Part shown: positions 54,601 through 63,991 of the stretch, one piece after another
Layout of the letters: each line of letters starts with the position of its first letter
How positions within the stretch are numbered: position 1 is the stretch's first letter
Source: Pseudomonas abieticivorans
GTDB taxonomy: Bacteria; Pseudomonadota; Gammaproteobacteria; Pseudomonadales; Pseudomonadaceae
DNA: 64,000 bases
NCBI RefSeq assembly: GCF_023509015.1
Contig: NZ_CP094975.1
Span: 4,457,501 to 4,521,500, forward strand
Reading direction: 5' to 3'
The notes under the pieces: model-generated
The model's input: only the letters and a program-made list of their open reading frames with translations
Told to the model about the DNA's origin: nothing
The model's database searches: none
Made by a program: the position numbers and the translations under genes

Positions 54601-55239
54601 ATGCAGAAAGAACCTCGCAAGGTCCGTGAATTTCGTCGCCGTGAGCAGGAGATCCTCGACACCGCACTCAAACTGTTCCTTGAACAGGGTGAAGACAGCG
54701 TCACCGTCGAAATGATCGCCGATGCAGTGGGCATCGGCAAAGGCACGATTTACAAGCACTTCAAATCCAAGGCAGAGATCTACCTGCGCTTGATGCTCGA
54801 TTACGAGCGTGATTTGAACGAATTGCTGCATTCCGCCGATGTGGACCGCGACAAGGAAGCCCTATCCCGGGCCTACTTCGAATTCCGCATGCGCGACCCC
54901 CAGCGTTATCGGCTGTTCGACCGCCTGGAAGAGAAGGTGGTCAAGGGCAACCAGGTGCCGGAGATGGTCGACGAACTGCACAAGATCCGCGCCTCCAATT
55001 TCGAACGCCTGACCTTGCTGATCAAGGGCCGCATCAGTGAAGGCAAGTTGGAAGACGTGCCGCCTTACTTCCATTACTGCGCGACCTGGGCGTTGGTGCA
55101 TGGCGCGGTGGCGCTGTACCACTCGCCGTTCTGGAGCAATGTGCTGGAAGACCAGGAAGGCTTCTTCCAGTTCTTGATGGACATCGGCGTGCGCATGGGC
55201 AACAAGCGCAAGCGCGACCCCGAGACGCCCGCCAGCTGA
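54601..55239 (+). CDS. TetR-family regulator
   Basis: A 212-residue TetR repressor (PA2957 position). The N-terminal helix-turn-helix is EQGEDSVTVEMIADAVGIGK and GTIYKHFKSKAEIYLRLML; the rest is the ligand domain. ATG 54601 gives MQKEPRKVREFRRREQE; a TTG six codons earlier is in frame. There is no purine-rich ribosome-binding site. A CATAAT -10 lies at 54563-54568. The ligand is unknown; the tail KRKRDPETPAS is basic then acidic. Confidence 0.87.
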   Translation: MQKEPRKVREFRRREQEILDTALKLFLEQGEDSVTVEMIADAVGIGKGTIYKHFKSKAEIYLRLMLDYERDLNELLHSADVDRDKEALSRAYFEFRMRDPQRYRLFDRLEEKVVKGNQVPEMVDELHKIRASNFERLTLLIKGRISEGKLEDVPPYFHYCATWALVHGAVALYHSPFWSNVLEDQEGFFQFLMDIGVRMGNKRKRDPETPAS

Positions 55240-55366
55240 GTGATTCAACGGCTGTATAACGCTGTTGGTCGTCATTGCCCAGGAATATACTCAGGTATGG
55301 GGCTTGCAAAAACCTGATTTTTGAGTCAGGTTTTGCAGGCCCGAGTTTCCCCATGCCGGAGTCACC

Positions 55367-56335
55367 ATGATCGTCGATCGCCAAGGCAGACGTTTTCGCA
55401 ACCTGCGTGTCAGCCTGACCTCTGCCTGCAACTATGCCTGTACCTATTGTGTGCCCAACGGTAAACGCCTGGTGGCCGCACAGGACGAGTTGTCGGCCGA
55501 AGCCATGGTGCGCGGCGTGGCCTACCTGATCGAGGCGGCCGGCATCGAACGGCTGCGCATCACCGGGGGTGAGCCACTGGTCAGCCCGCGGCTGGAAACC
55601 TTCTTGCGTGGCGTCACCCCCCTGGGGCTGGACGACATCAGCCTGACCACCAACGGCCAACTGCTGTCGCGCAAGCTGCCGCTGTTGCTGGAAGCCGGCA
55701 TCCGCCGCCTCAACGTCTCCCTGGACACCCTGGACCCGGACCATTTCCGCCAGATCGCCCGTGGCGGCGACTTGGCCACGGTGCTCGACGGCCTGGAGCG
55801 AGCGCGGGCGGCGGGGCTTAAAATCAAGGTCAACATGGTGCCTCTGCGCGGGCAGAACCTGGACCAGGTACTGCCCCTGCTGGACTACTGCCTTGAGCGC
55901 GGTTTTGAGCTGCGCTTCATCGAACTGATGCGAATGGGGCATTTGGCGAGTGACGCCAATGGTTTCCTGACGCAGTTCGTCAGCTTGCCGCAATTGCTCC
56001 AGGTTATCGGCGAGCACTATGAATTCCTGCAAACCGGTGCGCCGGTCGACGCGACGGCCCTGCGCTACGAAATCCCGGGGCAGGGTGTGTTTGGCGTGAT
56101 CGCCAACGAAAGCGTGCCGTTCTGCCGCACCTGCTCGCGCCTGCGCCTGTCTTCCACGGGCTGGCTGCATGGATGTTTGTCGTCCAGCAACCGTCATTTT
56201 GTCGGCGACTTGCTCGACAAGCCGCGCCATCAGGCTTTGCCGGCGCTGCAACGGCTGTTGGTCAAGGCCTTGGGCGACAAGCAGGAAGTGGCGTTTTCCG
56301 GCGGCGCCACGGTGATGAAGATCATCGGCGGTTAG
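55367..56335 (+). CDS. moaA: GTP 3',8-cyclase (molybdenum cofactor synthesis)
   Basis: A 322-residue radical-SAM MoaA. The N-terminal cluster motif is TSACNYACTYCVPNGK (C-x3-C-x2-C), then RITGGEPLVSPRLETFLRG. The second cluster Cys lie in VPFCRTCSRLRLSSTGWLHG and the following CLSS. The C-terminus ends IIGG, the Gly-Gly tail needed for activity. GGAG sits before the ATG. Stands alone, 128 bp after the TetR gene; it supports the same cofactor as the xdhC-mocA pair 19 kb away. Confidence 0.93.
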   Translation: MIVDRQGRRFRNLRVSLTSACNYACTYCVPNGKRLVAAQDELSAEAMVRGVAYLIEAAGIERLRITGGEPLVSPRLETFLRGVTPLGLDDISLTTNGQLLSRKLPLLLEAGIRRLNVSLDTLDPDHFRQIARGGDLATVLDGLERARAAGLKIKVNMVPLRGQNLDQVLPLLDYCLERGFELRFIELMRMGHLASDANGFLTQFVSLPQLLQVIGEHYEFLQTGAPVDATALRYEIPGQGVFGVIANESVPFCRTCSRLRLSSTGWLHGCLSSSNRHFVGDLLDKPRHQALPALQRLLVKALGDKQEVAFSGGATVMKIIGG

Positions 56336-56433
56336 CGCCTGCACGCAATCAACCGCACAAATCACCAGACTGGCGCAAAAGCTGCATCAGGCGGCTATTC
56401 GCCGGTTTTCCGTCACCGGCCTCTGGAGGAAAG

Positions 56434-57030
56434 ATGCGTAGTCTGGTCTTGTTGCTGGCGCTGGTGTCGCTGGGCGGCTGCATGAGTGTCAGTGACATGG
56501 GTGACGTTGCCCATTACCAATTGAGCGATGCCGGCGTGCTGGATCACAGCGAGACGCGGCGCTCGAACAACTTCCGCTTGCAGCCTGACTCGTTCATTTA
56601 CATTGGCCAGGGCGCCTTTGCCCCAGCGGGCACCTACCCGCGGCCCAACGTGGTGGCCGAGGAAGCCTTCAACGGCTTCGTGCAGTATTTTCCCATGGTG
56701 CGTCGCGCCCGTACCCCCCTGGGGCTGGAAGAGGCATTGGGCGAGGCCCGTTCTGCCGGTGCCAGTTACCTGCTGTACACCCGTTTTGCCCGTGCCGATG
56801 ATCGCATCGGCAACAGCGACGAATTCGTCGACCAGGAGTCCGGTCGCCTGGGCATCGACAGCGGCGTAATCCAGGTGATGCTGATCGAGACCAATACCCG
56901 CTACCTCATCGACACGGCGACCATTCGCAGCCGCGGCGGCCTGCTGACTTTTCACAATAACAAGCCGGAAGATTTGATCGGCCCACCCCTTGAGGATTAC
57001 GCTCGTCGTTTGTTGGGCGTCAGCCGTTGA
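56434..57030 (+). CDS. DUF4823 lipoprotein
   Basis: A 198-residue lipoprotein: signal peptide with lipobox [13 protein letters not shown], so Cys16 is probably lipidated. The body matches the DUF4823 family of pseudomonads ([40 protein letters not shown]). Function unknown. ATG 56434 follows GGAGGAAAG exactly; the longer frame from 56173 overlaps moaA and was dropped. The next gene begins 10 bp later. Confidence 0.82.
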   Translation: MRSLVLLLALVSLGGCMSVSDMGDVAHYQLSDAGVLDHSETRRSNNFRLQPDSFIYIGQGAFAPAGTYPRPNVVAEEAFNGFVQYFPMVRRARTPLGLEEALGEARSAGASYLLYTRFARADDRIGNSDEFVDQESGRLGIDSGVIQVMLIETNTRYLIDTATIRSRGGLLTFHNNKPEDLIGPPLEDYARRLLGVSR

Positions 57031-57040
57031 GGAGAACGTT

Positions 57041-57607
57041 ATGAGTGGTCCGGGCAAGGCCAATGATCTGTTGGCGCAGATCCCCAAGACCGAGAAGGGG
57101 TTGCCGCCGGTGCACCTGTGGAACCCGACGTTCTGCGGCGACATCGACATGCGCATCGCCCGCGACGGCACCTGGTATTACTTGGGCACGCCCATCGGCC
57201 GCAAGCCGATGGTCAAGTTGTTCTCCACCATCATGCGCCGCGATGGTGATGACTACTTCCTGATCACGCCGGTTGAAAAGGTCGGCATCACCGTTGACGA
57301 TGCCCCGTTCGTGGCGGTGACGCTGCAAGTGCTCGGCGAAGGTGAGGCGCAGGTGCTGCGTTTTACCACCAACGTCGAGGATGTGGTCGAGGCCGGCCCC
57401 GAGCATGCGCTGCGGGTTGAGACTAACCCCGCGACGCAAGAGCCTGCACCTTACGTGCATGTTCGGGTCAACCTGGAAGCGTTGGTGCACCGCAACGTGT
57501 TCTACCAACTGGTCGAACTGGCCGTGCCCCGCGAGGTGGACGGCCAGCGTTGGCTGGGGGTGTGGAGCCATGGCGTGTTTTTTCCCATTGGCCTTGACCC
57601 TGCCTGA
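57041..57607 (+). CDS. DUF1285 protein
   Basis: A 188-residue soluble protein of the DUF1285 family: [40 protein letters not shown], and [21 protein letters not shown] structural family with two similar beta domains and no known activity. GAGGAG sits before ATG 57041. Probably co-transcribed with the DUF4823 gene, and followed by a large REP palindrome. Confidence 0.83.
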   Translation: MSGPGKANDLLAQIPKTEKGLPPVHLWNPTFCGDIDMRIARDGTWYYLGTPIGRKPMVKLFSTIMRRDGDDYFLITPVEKVGITVDDAPFVAVTLQVLGEGEAQVLRFTTNVEDVVEAGPEHALRVETNPATQEPAPYVHVRVNLEALVHRNVFYQLVELAVPREVDGQRWLGVWSHGVFFPIGLDPA

Positions 57608-57624
57608 CGTACTGCGCTGCTCTT

Positions 57625-57683
57625 TTCGCGGATAAACCGGGACGCCGGGTCGCCGCTCCCGTAGGAGCGGATTCATCCGCGAA
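57625..57683. repeat. REP palindrome between DUF1285 gene and TonB receptor
   Basis: TTCGCGGAT and its inverse ATCCGCGAA form the outer stem; GCTCCcgtaGGAGC forms an inner hairpin. Same family as 43391-43444. It separates convergent genes. Confidence 0.87.
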
Positions 57684-57698
57684 GACCGCCCCGCGGTC

Positions 57699-60143
57699 TC
57701 AGAAGTCCAGCGTTGCCGAGACCTTCAACGTCCGTGGCGCACCTTGGGTGATGTAATTGTTCGCCGTCGATGCCGACGCCCAATACGCCTTGTTCGCCAC
57801 GTTCTCGACGTTGGCGCGCAGGGTGATGTCGTTCTCGTCCAGCTTGAACCGGTAGCGAGCGCCCACGTCGACCCGGGTCCAGGCCGGGATGTTCAGGGTA
57901 TTGGCGGCATTGACGTACTGCCCCCCGGTACGCAGCAGTCGAGCATTCAAGGCGGCACCCTCGATACCTGGAATATCCCAGTCACCGCCCAGGTTGAACT
58001 GGAAGCGCGGCACCCCTGCAGCGCGGTTACCGTCGTTGGCGCCGGCCGACGTGTTTTCAAGCCGGGTGTCCATCCAAGTCGCGCCGGTCAACAATCGAAG
58101 GCCGTCGATCGGCTGGCCGAACACATTCAGCTCGATGCCACGGTTGATCTGCTCGCCATCCACCGAGAAAGTGCCCAGGGTATTGCCCGCAGCCACCGAG
58201 GTGCTGCTGGCCGGCTGTTCAATGCGGTACACACCCACCGTCGCGCCGACATGTTCGGTGTCGAGCTTGACCCCGGCCTCCACCTGCTTGCTGCGCGACG
58301 GCGCGAACACTTCGTTGGGGTTGGTCACGCCGCTGGCCGGCGCGGTCGGCCCCTGCGCCAGGCCTTCGATACGGTTGGCGTAGAACGATACGTGCTCCCA
58401 AGGCTTGATCACCAGGCCGTATACCGGGGTGGTGATGGACGCTTCGTAGTTGGCCGTGCGATTGCCCGACACCGTGTTCCAGGCATCCACGCCGATGGAT
58501 TGGCGGCGCACGCCGACGGTTAATAGCACGCGGTCATCGACAAAGCCCAGGGTGTCGGAGACCGCCGCGCTGCGGATGCGATTCTTGCCGACGATGCCTG
58601 GGTCATGGATGTCGCCGCCGAACGAGGTGGCCACCGGTTGTGGGCGTTGCACCGGGTCGTACAGGTTACTCGCATAGCGGCCGGCCGTGGCGATGGCCTG
58701 GTAAGCCGAGCGCTGTTCGCCCCACAGGCCCGATACGCCCAGGTTCAGCTGATGGGTCAGCGGCCCCGTGGCGAAGTGCCCGTTGAGGCCGGCCATGGCG
58801 CTGCGGTTGTCTTCATCGTGGGGTGAATAGAGCATGCCGCCACGCGCCGTGCCGTTGGCATCGCTGACGTAGAGCGAGGAGTACACGCCATTCTCCCGCG
58901 TGTGCTTGGCGCCGCCGGCCACGTAGGCGGTCCAGTTGTCGCTCAAGTCATATTCCATGCGCGCCATGCCGTAGGTGTCTTCCAGCTCCGACCAGCTCCA
59001 GTCCTGGGCATAGTTGTGCCGGGCGGACGGCGCATCCGGTACTTTGCTGCCAGTGGGGTAGACCACTGCGCGGCCTTCATTGATGCGCAGTTTCTGGTAG
59101 CCCAGGTCGGTGGAGACGCGCAGGCGTTCGCCGCGATAATCCAGGGCGAGGGTGGCCAGCACCGAACGCTTGTGTTCGTCATCGACGCCGGTTTCGCCTT
59201 CGCGTTGCGCCAGGTTGACCCGGGCGCCGAGCTGGTTGTCTTCGCCAAAGCGCTTGCCCAGGTCCAGATGGCCGCCCACCTGGCTGGCGCTGGTGGAATC
59301 CAGGGTCACGCTGCGGGTGGGGGTATCTTCTGCGCGCTTGGGTTGTAGGTTGACGCTGCCGCCGATACCACTGCCTTGCGGCGACACGCCATTGAGGAAG
59401 GCATTGGGGCCCTTGAACAGCTCCACCCGCTCCAGCGCCTCGGTGTCGACGATCTGCCGTGGCAATACGCCGTACAAGCCGTTGTAGGCAATATCATCAG
59501 AATTGAGCGGCAGGCCGCGGATGATAAACACCTGGGAAAAGTTACCGAAGCCCGCCGACTGGCGCACGGCGGCATCGTTGAGCAGTACATCGCCGACGGT
59601 TTGCGCCTGCTGGTCGCGGATGGTCTGCGCGGTGAAGCTGGTCACGCTGAACGGCACGTCCTGGATCGACTGGTTGCCCAGCACGCCCAATTGCGCGCCA
59701 CGCGCCACCTGGCCACCGGCATAGGTGGCCTGATCCTGGGTGAGCAGCAGGCCATTGACATTGGTGGCGCCCAGCTCCAAGGCCGCGCCTTGGGCAACCA
59801 CGGGTGCCAGGGTGTAGCCGCCATTGCCGGCACCGATCAAGCTGAAGCCACTGCCATCGAGCAGGGCAGCGAAGCCCTGGTCGACGCTGTAGTCGCCCTG
59901 CAGGCCCTGGCTCTGGCGGTTGTTCAACAGTGCCGGGTCAAACGACAGGGGCACGCCGCTCTGCGCGGCGAACTGCGCCAGCACATGCCCCAGCGGGCCC
60001 GGGCCGATGCCGTAGTGCTGCACGCTGGGTGGGCTTTGCGCGGCCTGGCTGCAGGCCATCACGGTCACGCCGGCAAGGCCCATGGCCAAGGTCAGGGCAG
60101 TGCAGCGAAGGCGGGAGGGGAGGGTGCGAGGCGGCCGGGTCAT
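57699..60143 (-). CDS. TonB-dependent transducer/receptor with STN domain (siderophore uptake)
   Basis: An 814-residue outer-membrane receptor. After the signal peptide comes an STN signalling domain (about residues 45-95: IGPGPLGHVLAQFAAQSGVP, GDYSVDQGFAALLDGSG), then the plug (QTVGDVLLNDAAVRQSAGFG, ERVELFKGPNAFLNGVSPQG) and a 22-strand barrel ending in Phe (TLKVSATLDF). STN receptors pass a cell-surface signal to a FecR-type anti-sigma factor; fecR and fecI lie directly upstream. The signal peptide holds a Cys (VMACSQAA) that looks like a lipobox but is not usual for receptors. The ligand is probably a foreign ferric siderophore. Confidence 0.9.
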   Translation of the reverse strand: MTRPPRTLPSRLRCTALTLAMGLAGVTVMACSQAAQSPPSVQHYGIGPGPLGHVLAQFAAQSGVPLSFDPALLNNRQSQGLQGDYSVDQGFAALLDGSGFSLIGAGNGGYTLAPVVAQGAALELGATNVNGLLLTQDQATYAGGQVARGAQLGVLGNQSIQDVPFSVTSFTAQTIRDQQAQTVGDVLLNDAAVRQSAGFGNFSQVFIIRGLPLNSDDIAYNGLYGVLPRQIVDTEALERVELFKGPNAFLNGVSPQGSGIGGSVNLQPKRAEDTPTRSVTLDSTSASQVGGHLDLGKRFGEDNQLGARVNLAQREGETGVDDEHKRSVLATLALDYRGERLRVSTDLGYQKLRINEGRAVVYPTGSKVPDAPSARHNYAQDWSWSELEDTYGMARMEYDLSDNWTAYVAGGAKHTRENGVYSSLYVSDANGTARGGMLYSPHDEDNRSAMAGLNGHFATGPLTHQLNLGVSGLWGEQRSAYQAIATAGRYASNLYDPVQRPQPVATSFGGDIHDPGIVGKNRIRSAAVSDTLGFVDDRVLLTVGVRRQSIGVDAWNTVSGNRTANYEASITTPVYGLVIKPWEHVSFYANRIEGLAQGPTAPASGVTNPNEVFAPSRSKQVEAGVKLDTEHVGATVGVYRIEQPASSTSVAAGNTLGTFSVDGEQINRGIELNVFGQPIDGLRLLTGATWMDTRLENTSAGANDGNRAAGVPRFQFNLGGDWDIPGIEGAALNARLLRTGGQYVNAANTLNIPAWTRVDVGARYRFKLDENDITLRANVENVANKAYWASASTANNYITQGAPRTLKVSATLDF

Positions 60144-60239
60144 GGTGGGCTTTCCTGTCGGGCACGTGGATAAGTGGGCGTTATCCAGTTCACCGAGCGA
60201 GAACGGAAAAGGTATCAGGGGCGTACGATTTTTATCGCC

Positions 60240-61214
60240 TCAGCTGGCGCGCGGCCCCACCGTGACCCAGTAACGTGTCAGCCGATTGATGGTCAGCGGC
60301 AGAGTGTCTTGCAGCAGGCGCAGGCTGGCATCGCTGTCGCGCAGGGAAAACGCCCCGGAAACCCGTAGCTGCGCCGCCGCCGGGTCGCAGCGCAGTACGC
60401 CGGGCCGGTAGCGCGCCAGCTCACTGAGAACGTCGGCCAGGCGCATGTCGCGGGCCACCAGCATGCCTTTCTCCCAGCTGAAGGCATTGGCGTCCAGTGC
60501 TTGCAGGGGCTGACTGCGCAACTCGTCGAACGTGCTCTGTTGGCCGGCATGAATCGTCGCGCCGTTGTCCTGCATGCCGCTGCGCGGCTGGACCCTGACC
60601 GCGCCTTCCATCACCGCCACGCGGCTGCGCTCGCCCTCGCTGCGCACGCTGAAATGGGTGCCCAGCGCTTGGGCAGTGCCCTGCGGGGTTTCAACGATAA
60701 ATGGGCGGTGCGCCGGGGCCGGGTCTTTCGCCGTGCTGATCAGGATCTCGCCGTTGAGCAGTGTCAGCCGGCGTTGCTCGTCGCTGAAGGCGATGTTCAC
60801 CGAGGTCGCAGTGTTGAGCAGCAAGCGGCTGCCGTCCGGCAATTGCAGCGGCTTTTGCTCGCCGGTGGCGGTGTGGGCATCGGCGCTCCATTGTTGCCAC
60901 GGGGTTTCGCGCCAGGCGGCCCAGGCCAAGGGGCCCGCCAGCAACAACAGCCCCAGGCGGGTGAGCATCTGGCGTCGGCCAACACCCTGGCTGCGTTCGG
61001 CACGTTTGAGGGTATCCAGGGCAATGCTGCCGGGCACGCTGCGCAAATCGCCCAGCAAGGCTTCGGCTTTCTGCCAGGCCAATGCATGCTGGGCGCTGCG
61101 CCCGCGCCATTGGGCCACGGCGCGATGATCCTCGGCGGTCGCGCTGCCCGATTGCAACTGCACCAGGAAGTCCGCCGCCTCGCCGAGGATCTGCGGGTCG
61201 ATGGCCGGCTTCAT
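60240..61214 (-). CDS. FecR-family anti-sigma/sigma regulator
   Basis: A 324-residue FecR. The N-terminal cytoplasmic DUF4880 domain (FLVQLQSGSATAEDHRAVAQ, HALAWQKAEALLGDL) holds the sigma factor; one membrane helix follows (RLGLLLLAGPLAWAAW). The periplasmic FecR domain (ALGTHFSVRSEGERSRVAVM) and a C-terminal part that contacts the receptor STN domain complete it. Overlaps the sigma gene end by 4 bp and lies 96 bp before the receptor. Confidence 0.92.
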   Translation of the reverse strand: MKPAIDPQILGEAADFLVQLQSGSATAEDHRAVAQWRGRSAQHALAWQKAEALLGDLRSVPGSIALDTLKRAERSQGVGRRQMLTRLGLLLLAGPLAWAAWRETPWQQWSADAHTATGEQKPLQLPDGSRLLLNTATSVNIAFSDEQRRLTLLNGEILISTAKDPAPAHRPFIVETPQGTAQALGTHFSVRSEGERSRVAVMEGAVRVQPRSGMQDNGATIHAGQQSTFDELRSQPLQALDANAFSWEKGMLVARDMRLADVLSELARYRPGVLRCDPAAAQLRVSGAFSLRDSDASLRLLQDTLPLTINRLTRYWVTVGPRAS

Positions 61215-61720
61215 TCATTGATGCTCAGGCAGGCGATGAACGCGGCGCGCATGTGCCGCTTCACCGTGATCAGCGAGACGGCCAGCTGTTCGGCGATCTG
61301 CCCATAGGTCAGCCCTTCGAGCTGCGACAGCACAAACGCCTGACGCGTGATGTCCGGCATTTCCCGCAGCATCGCGTCGATACGGCACAGCGCCTCAAGG
61401 ATCAAGTGGCGGCTTTCCGGTGACGGCGCATGCTGTTGCGGCACGTGCGCCAAGGTCTCAAGGTAGGCGCGCTCCACTGCCTGGCGGCGCCAGCGATCGA
61501 TCATCAAGCCTTTGGCGATATGGGTCAGCAACGCCCGCGGCTCATTGCCCAGGTTTTGCAGCAATTGGCGCGTCAGCAGGCGCACGAAGGTGTCCTGGGC
61601 CAGGTCTGCTGCATCCCAGGTGTTACCGATTTTGCGCTGCAGCCAGCCTTGCAGCCAGCCGTGATGCGCGCTGTAAAGCGTGTGGAGCTGAGCGGTGGTG
61701 GGCTGTTCGGCGGGCGACAT
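61211..61720 (-). CDS. FecI-type ECF sigma factor
   Basis: A 169-residue ECF sigma factor of the iron-uptake class. Region 2 is LYSAHHGWLQGWLQRKIGNT and DAADLAQDTFVRLLTRQL; region 4 is LEGLTYGQIAEQLAVSLITV followed by KRHMRAAFIACL. Start at ATG 61720 chosen by family length; the ribosome-binding site is weak. Its target is expected to be the receptor gene downstream. The 180 bp before it are AT-rich, but no clean Fur box was found. Confidence 0.9.
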   Translation of the reverse strand: MSPAEQPTTAQLHTLYSAHHGWLQGWLQRKIGNTWDAADLAQDTFVRLLTRQLLQNLGNEPRALLTHIAKGLMIDRWRRQAVERAYLETLAHVPQQHAPSPESRHLILEALCRIDAMLREMPDITRQAFVLSQLEGLTYGQIAEQLAVSLITVKRHMRAAFIACLSINE

Positions 61721-61902
61721 GGGAACCGATACGCGTGAGTTGGCAGTCCGTGCCAAAGATGTAATTAAGAATTGATCGCATTCTATCCATGCCTCGGGCG
61801 GTTTGTCGATTGGCCTGCCGAACTTCGCGCCGATTGGCTATTGGCCCCATCGGTTGCCAGGCCTAACGTGGATTCTTCTTTAATCCCTTACAGGTGCCTG
61901 CC

Positions 61903-62307
61903 ATGAACCCACTCAAACTAATGACCTGCTTGCTGGTGCTCGGCGCTTCGCTGAGCGCACACGCCCATGAAGCCGGCCATGAAAACGTCCAGGTGCTGCA
62001 AGAAAAGCCCTTGGTCAACGCCCCCGGCAAAGTCGCCACGATGCTCACCGTCGACTACGCCCCCGGCCAGGCCTCCGCCGCTCACCGCCACCCAGGCTCA
62101 GTGATGGCCTACGTGCTGCAAGGCACGGTGGTGTCGCAGCTCAAGGGCGAGGCGGCGGTTACCTACAAAACGGGGCAGTATTGGTATGAACCGGCCGGGG
62201 CGGTGCATGTGGTGTCGCGCAATGCCAGTAAGACCAAGCCGGCCAAGTTGCTGGTGTGGGTGTTGAAGGATGAGGGGCAGGCGGTGTTGGAGCCGATGAA
62301 GGAGTGA
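61903..62307 (+). CDS. Periplasmic cupin-domain protein
   Basis: A 134-residue protein with a signal peptide (MNPLKLMTCLLVLGASLSAH, cleaved after AHA) and a single cupin domain: SAAHRHPGSVMAYVLQGTVV, which has the two His of motif 1, and YEPAGAVHVVSRNA in motif 2. Proteins like this are annotated as quercetin-dioxygenase-like cupins, but activity is unknown. ATG 61903 follows CAGGTG. Divergent from the fecI gene, with a 182-bp shared control region. Confidence 0.83.
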   Translation: MNPLKLMTCLLVLGASLSAHAHEAGHENVQVLQEKPLVNAPGKVATMLTVDYAPGQASAAHRHPGSVMAYVLQGTVVSQLKGEAAVTYKTGQYWYEPAGAVHVVSRNASKTKPAKLLVWVLKDEGQAVLEPMKE

Positions 62308-62358
62308 GGGGCAATATTCTGCTTGTTTGAGGCCGGGTTGTCCAAACCCCAGAAACAA

Positions 62359-62386
62359 CAAAGCCCCTGCAAGAGGGGCTTCGTTT
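62359..62386 (-). terminator. Terminator after tRNA-Asn
   Basis: AAGCCCCT (62361-62368) and its inverse AGGGGCTT (62374-62381); on the minus strand the stem is followed by TGTTGTTT. Lies 12 bp after the tRNA 3' end. Confidence 0.75.
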
Positions 62387-62392
62387 GATGTT

Positions 62393-62468
62393 TGGCTCCG
62401 CGACCAGGACTCGAACCTGGGACCCAATGATTAACAGTCATTTGCTCTACCGACTGAGCTATCGCGGA
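62393..62468 (-). tRNA. tRNA-Asn (GTT)
   Basis: A 76-nt tRNA on the minus strand. The acceptor stem TCCGCGA pairs with TCGCGGA, and CCA is encoded. The D arm has AGCTCAGTCGGTAGAGC, the anticodon loop CTGTTAA (anticodon GTT, Asn), and the T loop GGTTCGAGTCC. All parts are canonical. Confidence 0.98.
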
Positions 62469-62531
62469 ATCTGCAGCCTATGTTACTGATTCAAAAGGGG
62501 AAGTCAAGCGTTGCTGACTTCCCCTTTCAAA

Positions 62532-63728
62532 TTACAGTACCGCGACGATCGCTTTGTTCACCGCATCGATGTTGCTCTGGTTCAGCGCGGCCACGCAGAT
62601 GCGGCCGGTGTCCAGGGCGTAGATGCCGAATTCGCTGCGCAGGCGTTGGGCCTGGGCGGCAGTCAGGCCCGAGTAGGAGAACATGCCGACCTGGCGGCCG
62701 ACGAAGCTGAAGTCGCGGTTGGCGCCGTGGGCGGCCAGGCCTTCGACCATTTGCATGCGCATGCTGCGGATGCGCAGGCGCATTTCGGCCAGTTCCGCTT
62801 CCCACATGGCGCGCAGTTCAGGGCTGTTGAGCACCGAGGCGACAATGGTGGCGCCGTGGGTGGGCGGGTTGGAGTAGTTGGTGCGGATCACGCGCTTGAC
62901 CTGGGACAAGACGCGAGTGGCTTCTTCCTTGGAGTCGGTGACGATCGACAGGGCGCCGACGCGCTCGCCGTACAGCGAGAACGACTTGGAGAAGGAGCTG
63001 GACACGAAGAAGTTCAGGCCCGACTCGGCGAACAGGCGCACGGCGGCGGCGTCTTCGGTGATGCCTTCGCCGAAGCCTTGGTAGGCCATGTCCAGGAACG
63101 GGATGTGGCCCTTGGCTTTGACGGTGTCCAGCACGTTCTGCCAGTCGGCCGGGGTCAGGTCGACGCCGGTCGGGTTGTGGCAGCAGGCGTGCAGCACCAC
63201 GATGGAGCCCGACGGCAGGGCGTTCAGGTCTTCCAGCAAACCGGAACGGTTGACGCCGTTGCTGGTCGCATCATAGTAGCGGTAGTTTTGAACCGGGAAG
63301 CCTGCGGCCTCGAACAGGGCGCGGTGGTTTTCCCAGCTTGGGTCGCTGATGGCGACCACGGCATTGGGTGCGATCTGCTTGAGGAAGTCGGCACCAATTT
63401 TCAGTGCACCGGTACCGCCCACGGCTTGGGTGGTGATCACGCGGCCAGCGGCGATCAGCGGCGAGTCGGCGCCAAACAGCAGTTTTTGCACGGCCTGGTC
63501 GTAGGCGGCAATGCCGTCGATCGGCAGGTAGCCGCGCGAGGCGTGCTGTGCAACGCGCAGGGTCTCGGCTTCGACAACGGCGCGCAGCAGGGGAATTCGC
63601 CCTTCTTCGTTGCAATAAACGCCCACGCCCAGGTTGACCTTGTCGGTCCGGGTATCGGCGTTGAATGCTTCGTTGAGGCCCAGGATAGGATCGCGGGGTG
63701 CCAATTCGACAGCGGAAAACAGGCTCAT
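62532..63728 (-). CDS. tyrB: Aromatic amino acid/aspartate aminotransferase
   Basis: A 398-residue class I aminotransferase of the TyrB/AspC type. It shows MSLFSAVELAPRDPILGLNE, the substrate loop DKVNLGVGVYCNEEGRIPLL, HACCHNPTGVDLTPADWQNV, PLP-binding DMAYQGFGEG, and the PLP Lys in FFVSSSFSKSFSLYGERVGA. It interconverts aromatic amino acids and aspartate with their keto acids. ATG 63728 is the family start; the frame extends 40 codons upstream without support. tRNA-Asn follows 64 bp downstream on the same strand. Confidence 0.92.
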   Translation of the reverse strand: MSLFSAVELAPRDPILGLNEAFNADTRTDKVNLGVGVYCNEEGRIPLLRAVVEAETLRVAQHASRGYLPIDGIAAYDQAVQKLLFGADSPLIAAGRVITTQAVGGTGALKIGADFLKQIAPNAVVAISDPSWENHRALFEAAGFPVQNYRYYDATSNGVNRSGLLEDLNALPSGSIVVLHACCHNPTGVDLTPADWQNVLDTVKAKGHIPFLDMAYQGFGEGITEDAAAVRLFAESGLNFFVSSSFSKSFSLYGERVGALSIVTDSKEEATRVLSQVKRVIRTNYSNPPTHGATIVASVLNSPELRAMWEAELAEMRLRIRSMRMQMVEGLAAHGANRDFSFVGRQVGMFSYSGLTAAQAQRLRSEFGIYALDTGRICVAALNQSNIDAVNKAIVAVL

Positions 63729-63764
63729 TTTTTGTAAAGCTCTGAATGGAAAGTGAGGGGATAC

Positions 63765-63815
63765 ACCGCTCCATTCGAGTGCACTAGAGCGGTGCACAAA
63801 CGGGGAGTCAGTATA
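63765..63815 (-). promoter_or_regulatory. tyrB promoter -10 and leader hairpin
   Basis: On the minus strand TATACT (63810-63815) is a good -10 about 80 bp before the ATG; no clear -35 is seen. ACCGCTC (63765-63771) and GAGCGGT (63787-63793) form a 7-bp stem in the leader. Confidence 0.45.
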
Positions 63816-63971
63816 AAGAGCCTTGCCGCAGTGTGCGACAGGTTGCACTGGGTTTTACCGTGCTTTGACGGATTTTTTTTCGACCGTTAGTCATTTAGAA
63901 GTGCTGGTAAGCAACGCGTAGCGTAGGACGCGTCTTGAAACTGGCGTCCGATGGCACAACTTGGGTATAAG

Positions 63972-63991
63972 TACTGTCTATAAATACAGGC
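63972..63991. promoter_or_regulatory. LexA (SOS) box
   Basis: TACTGTCTATAAATACAGGC: CTGT-N8-ACAG with an AT-rich centre, close to the LexA consensus. Rightward, the next gene is outside the window. In Pseudomonas uvrB lies divergent from this aminotransferase and is SOS-controlled, so this is probably its operator. Nothing else is seen in 63816-63971. Confidence 0.85.

Noticed and set aside
61758..61790. AT-rich stretch before the FecI gene as a Fur box
   Set aside because: Only scattered matches to the GATAATGATAATCATTATC pattern; not good enough to call, though iron control is expected.
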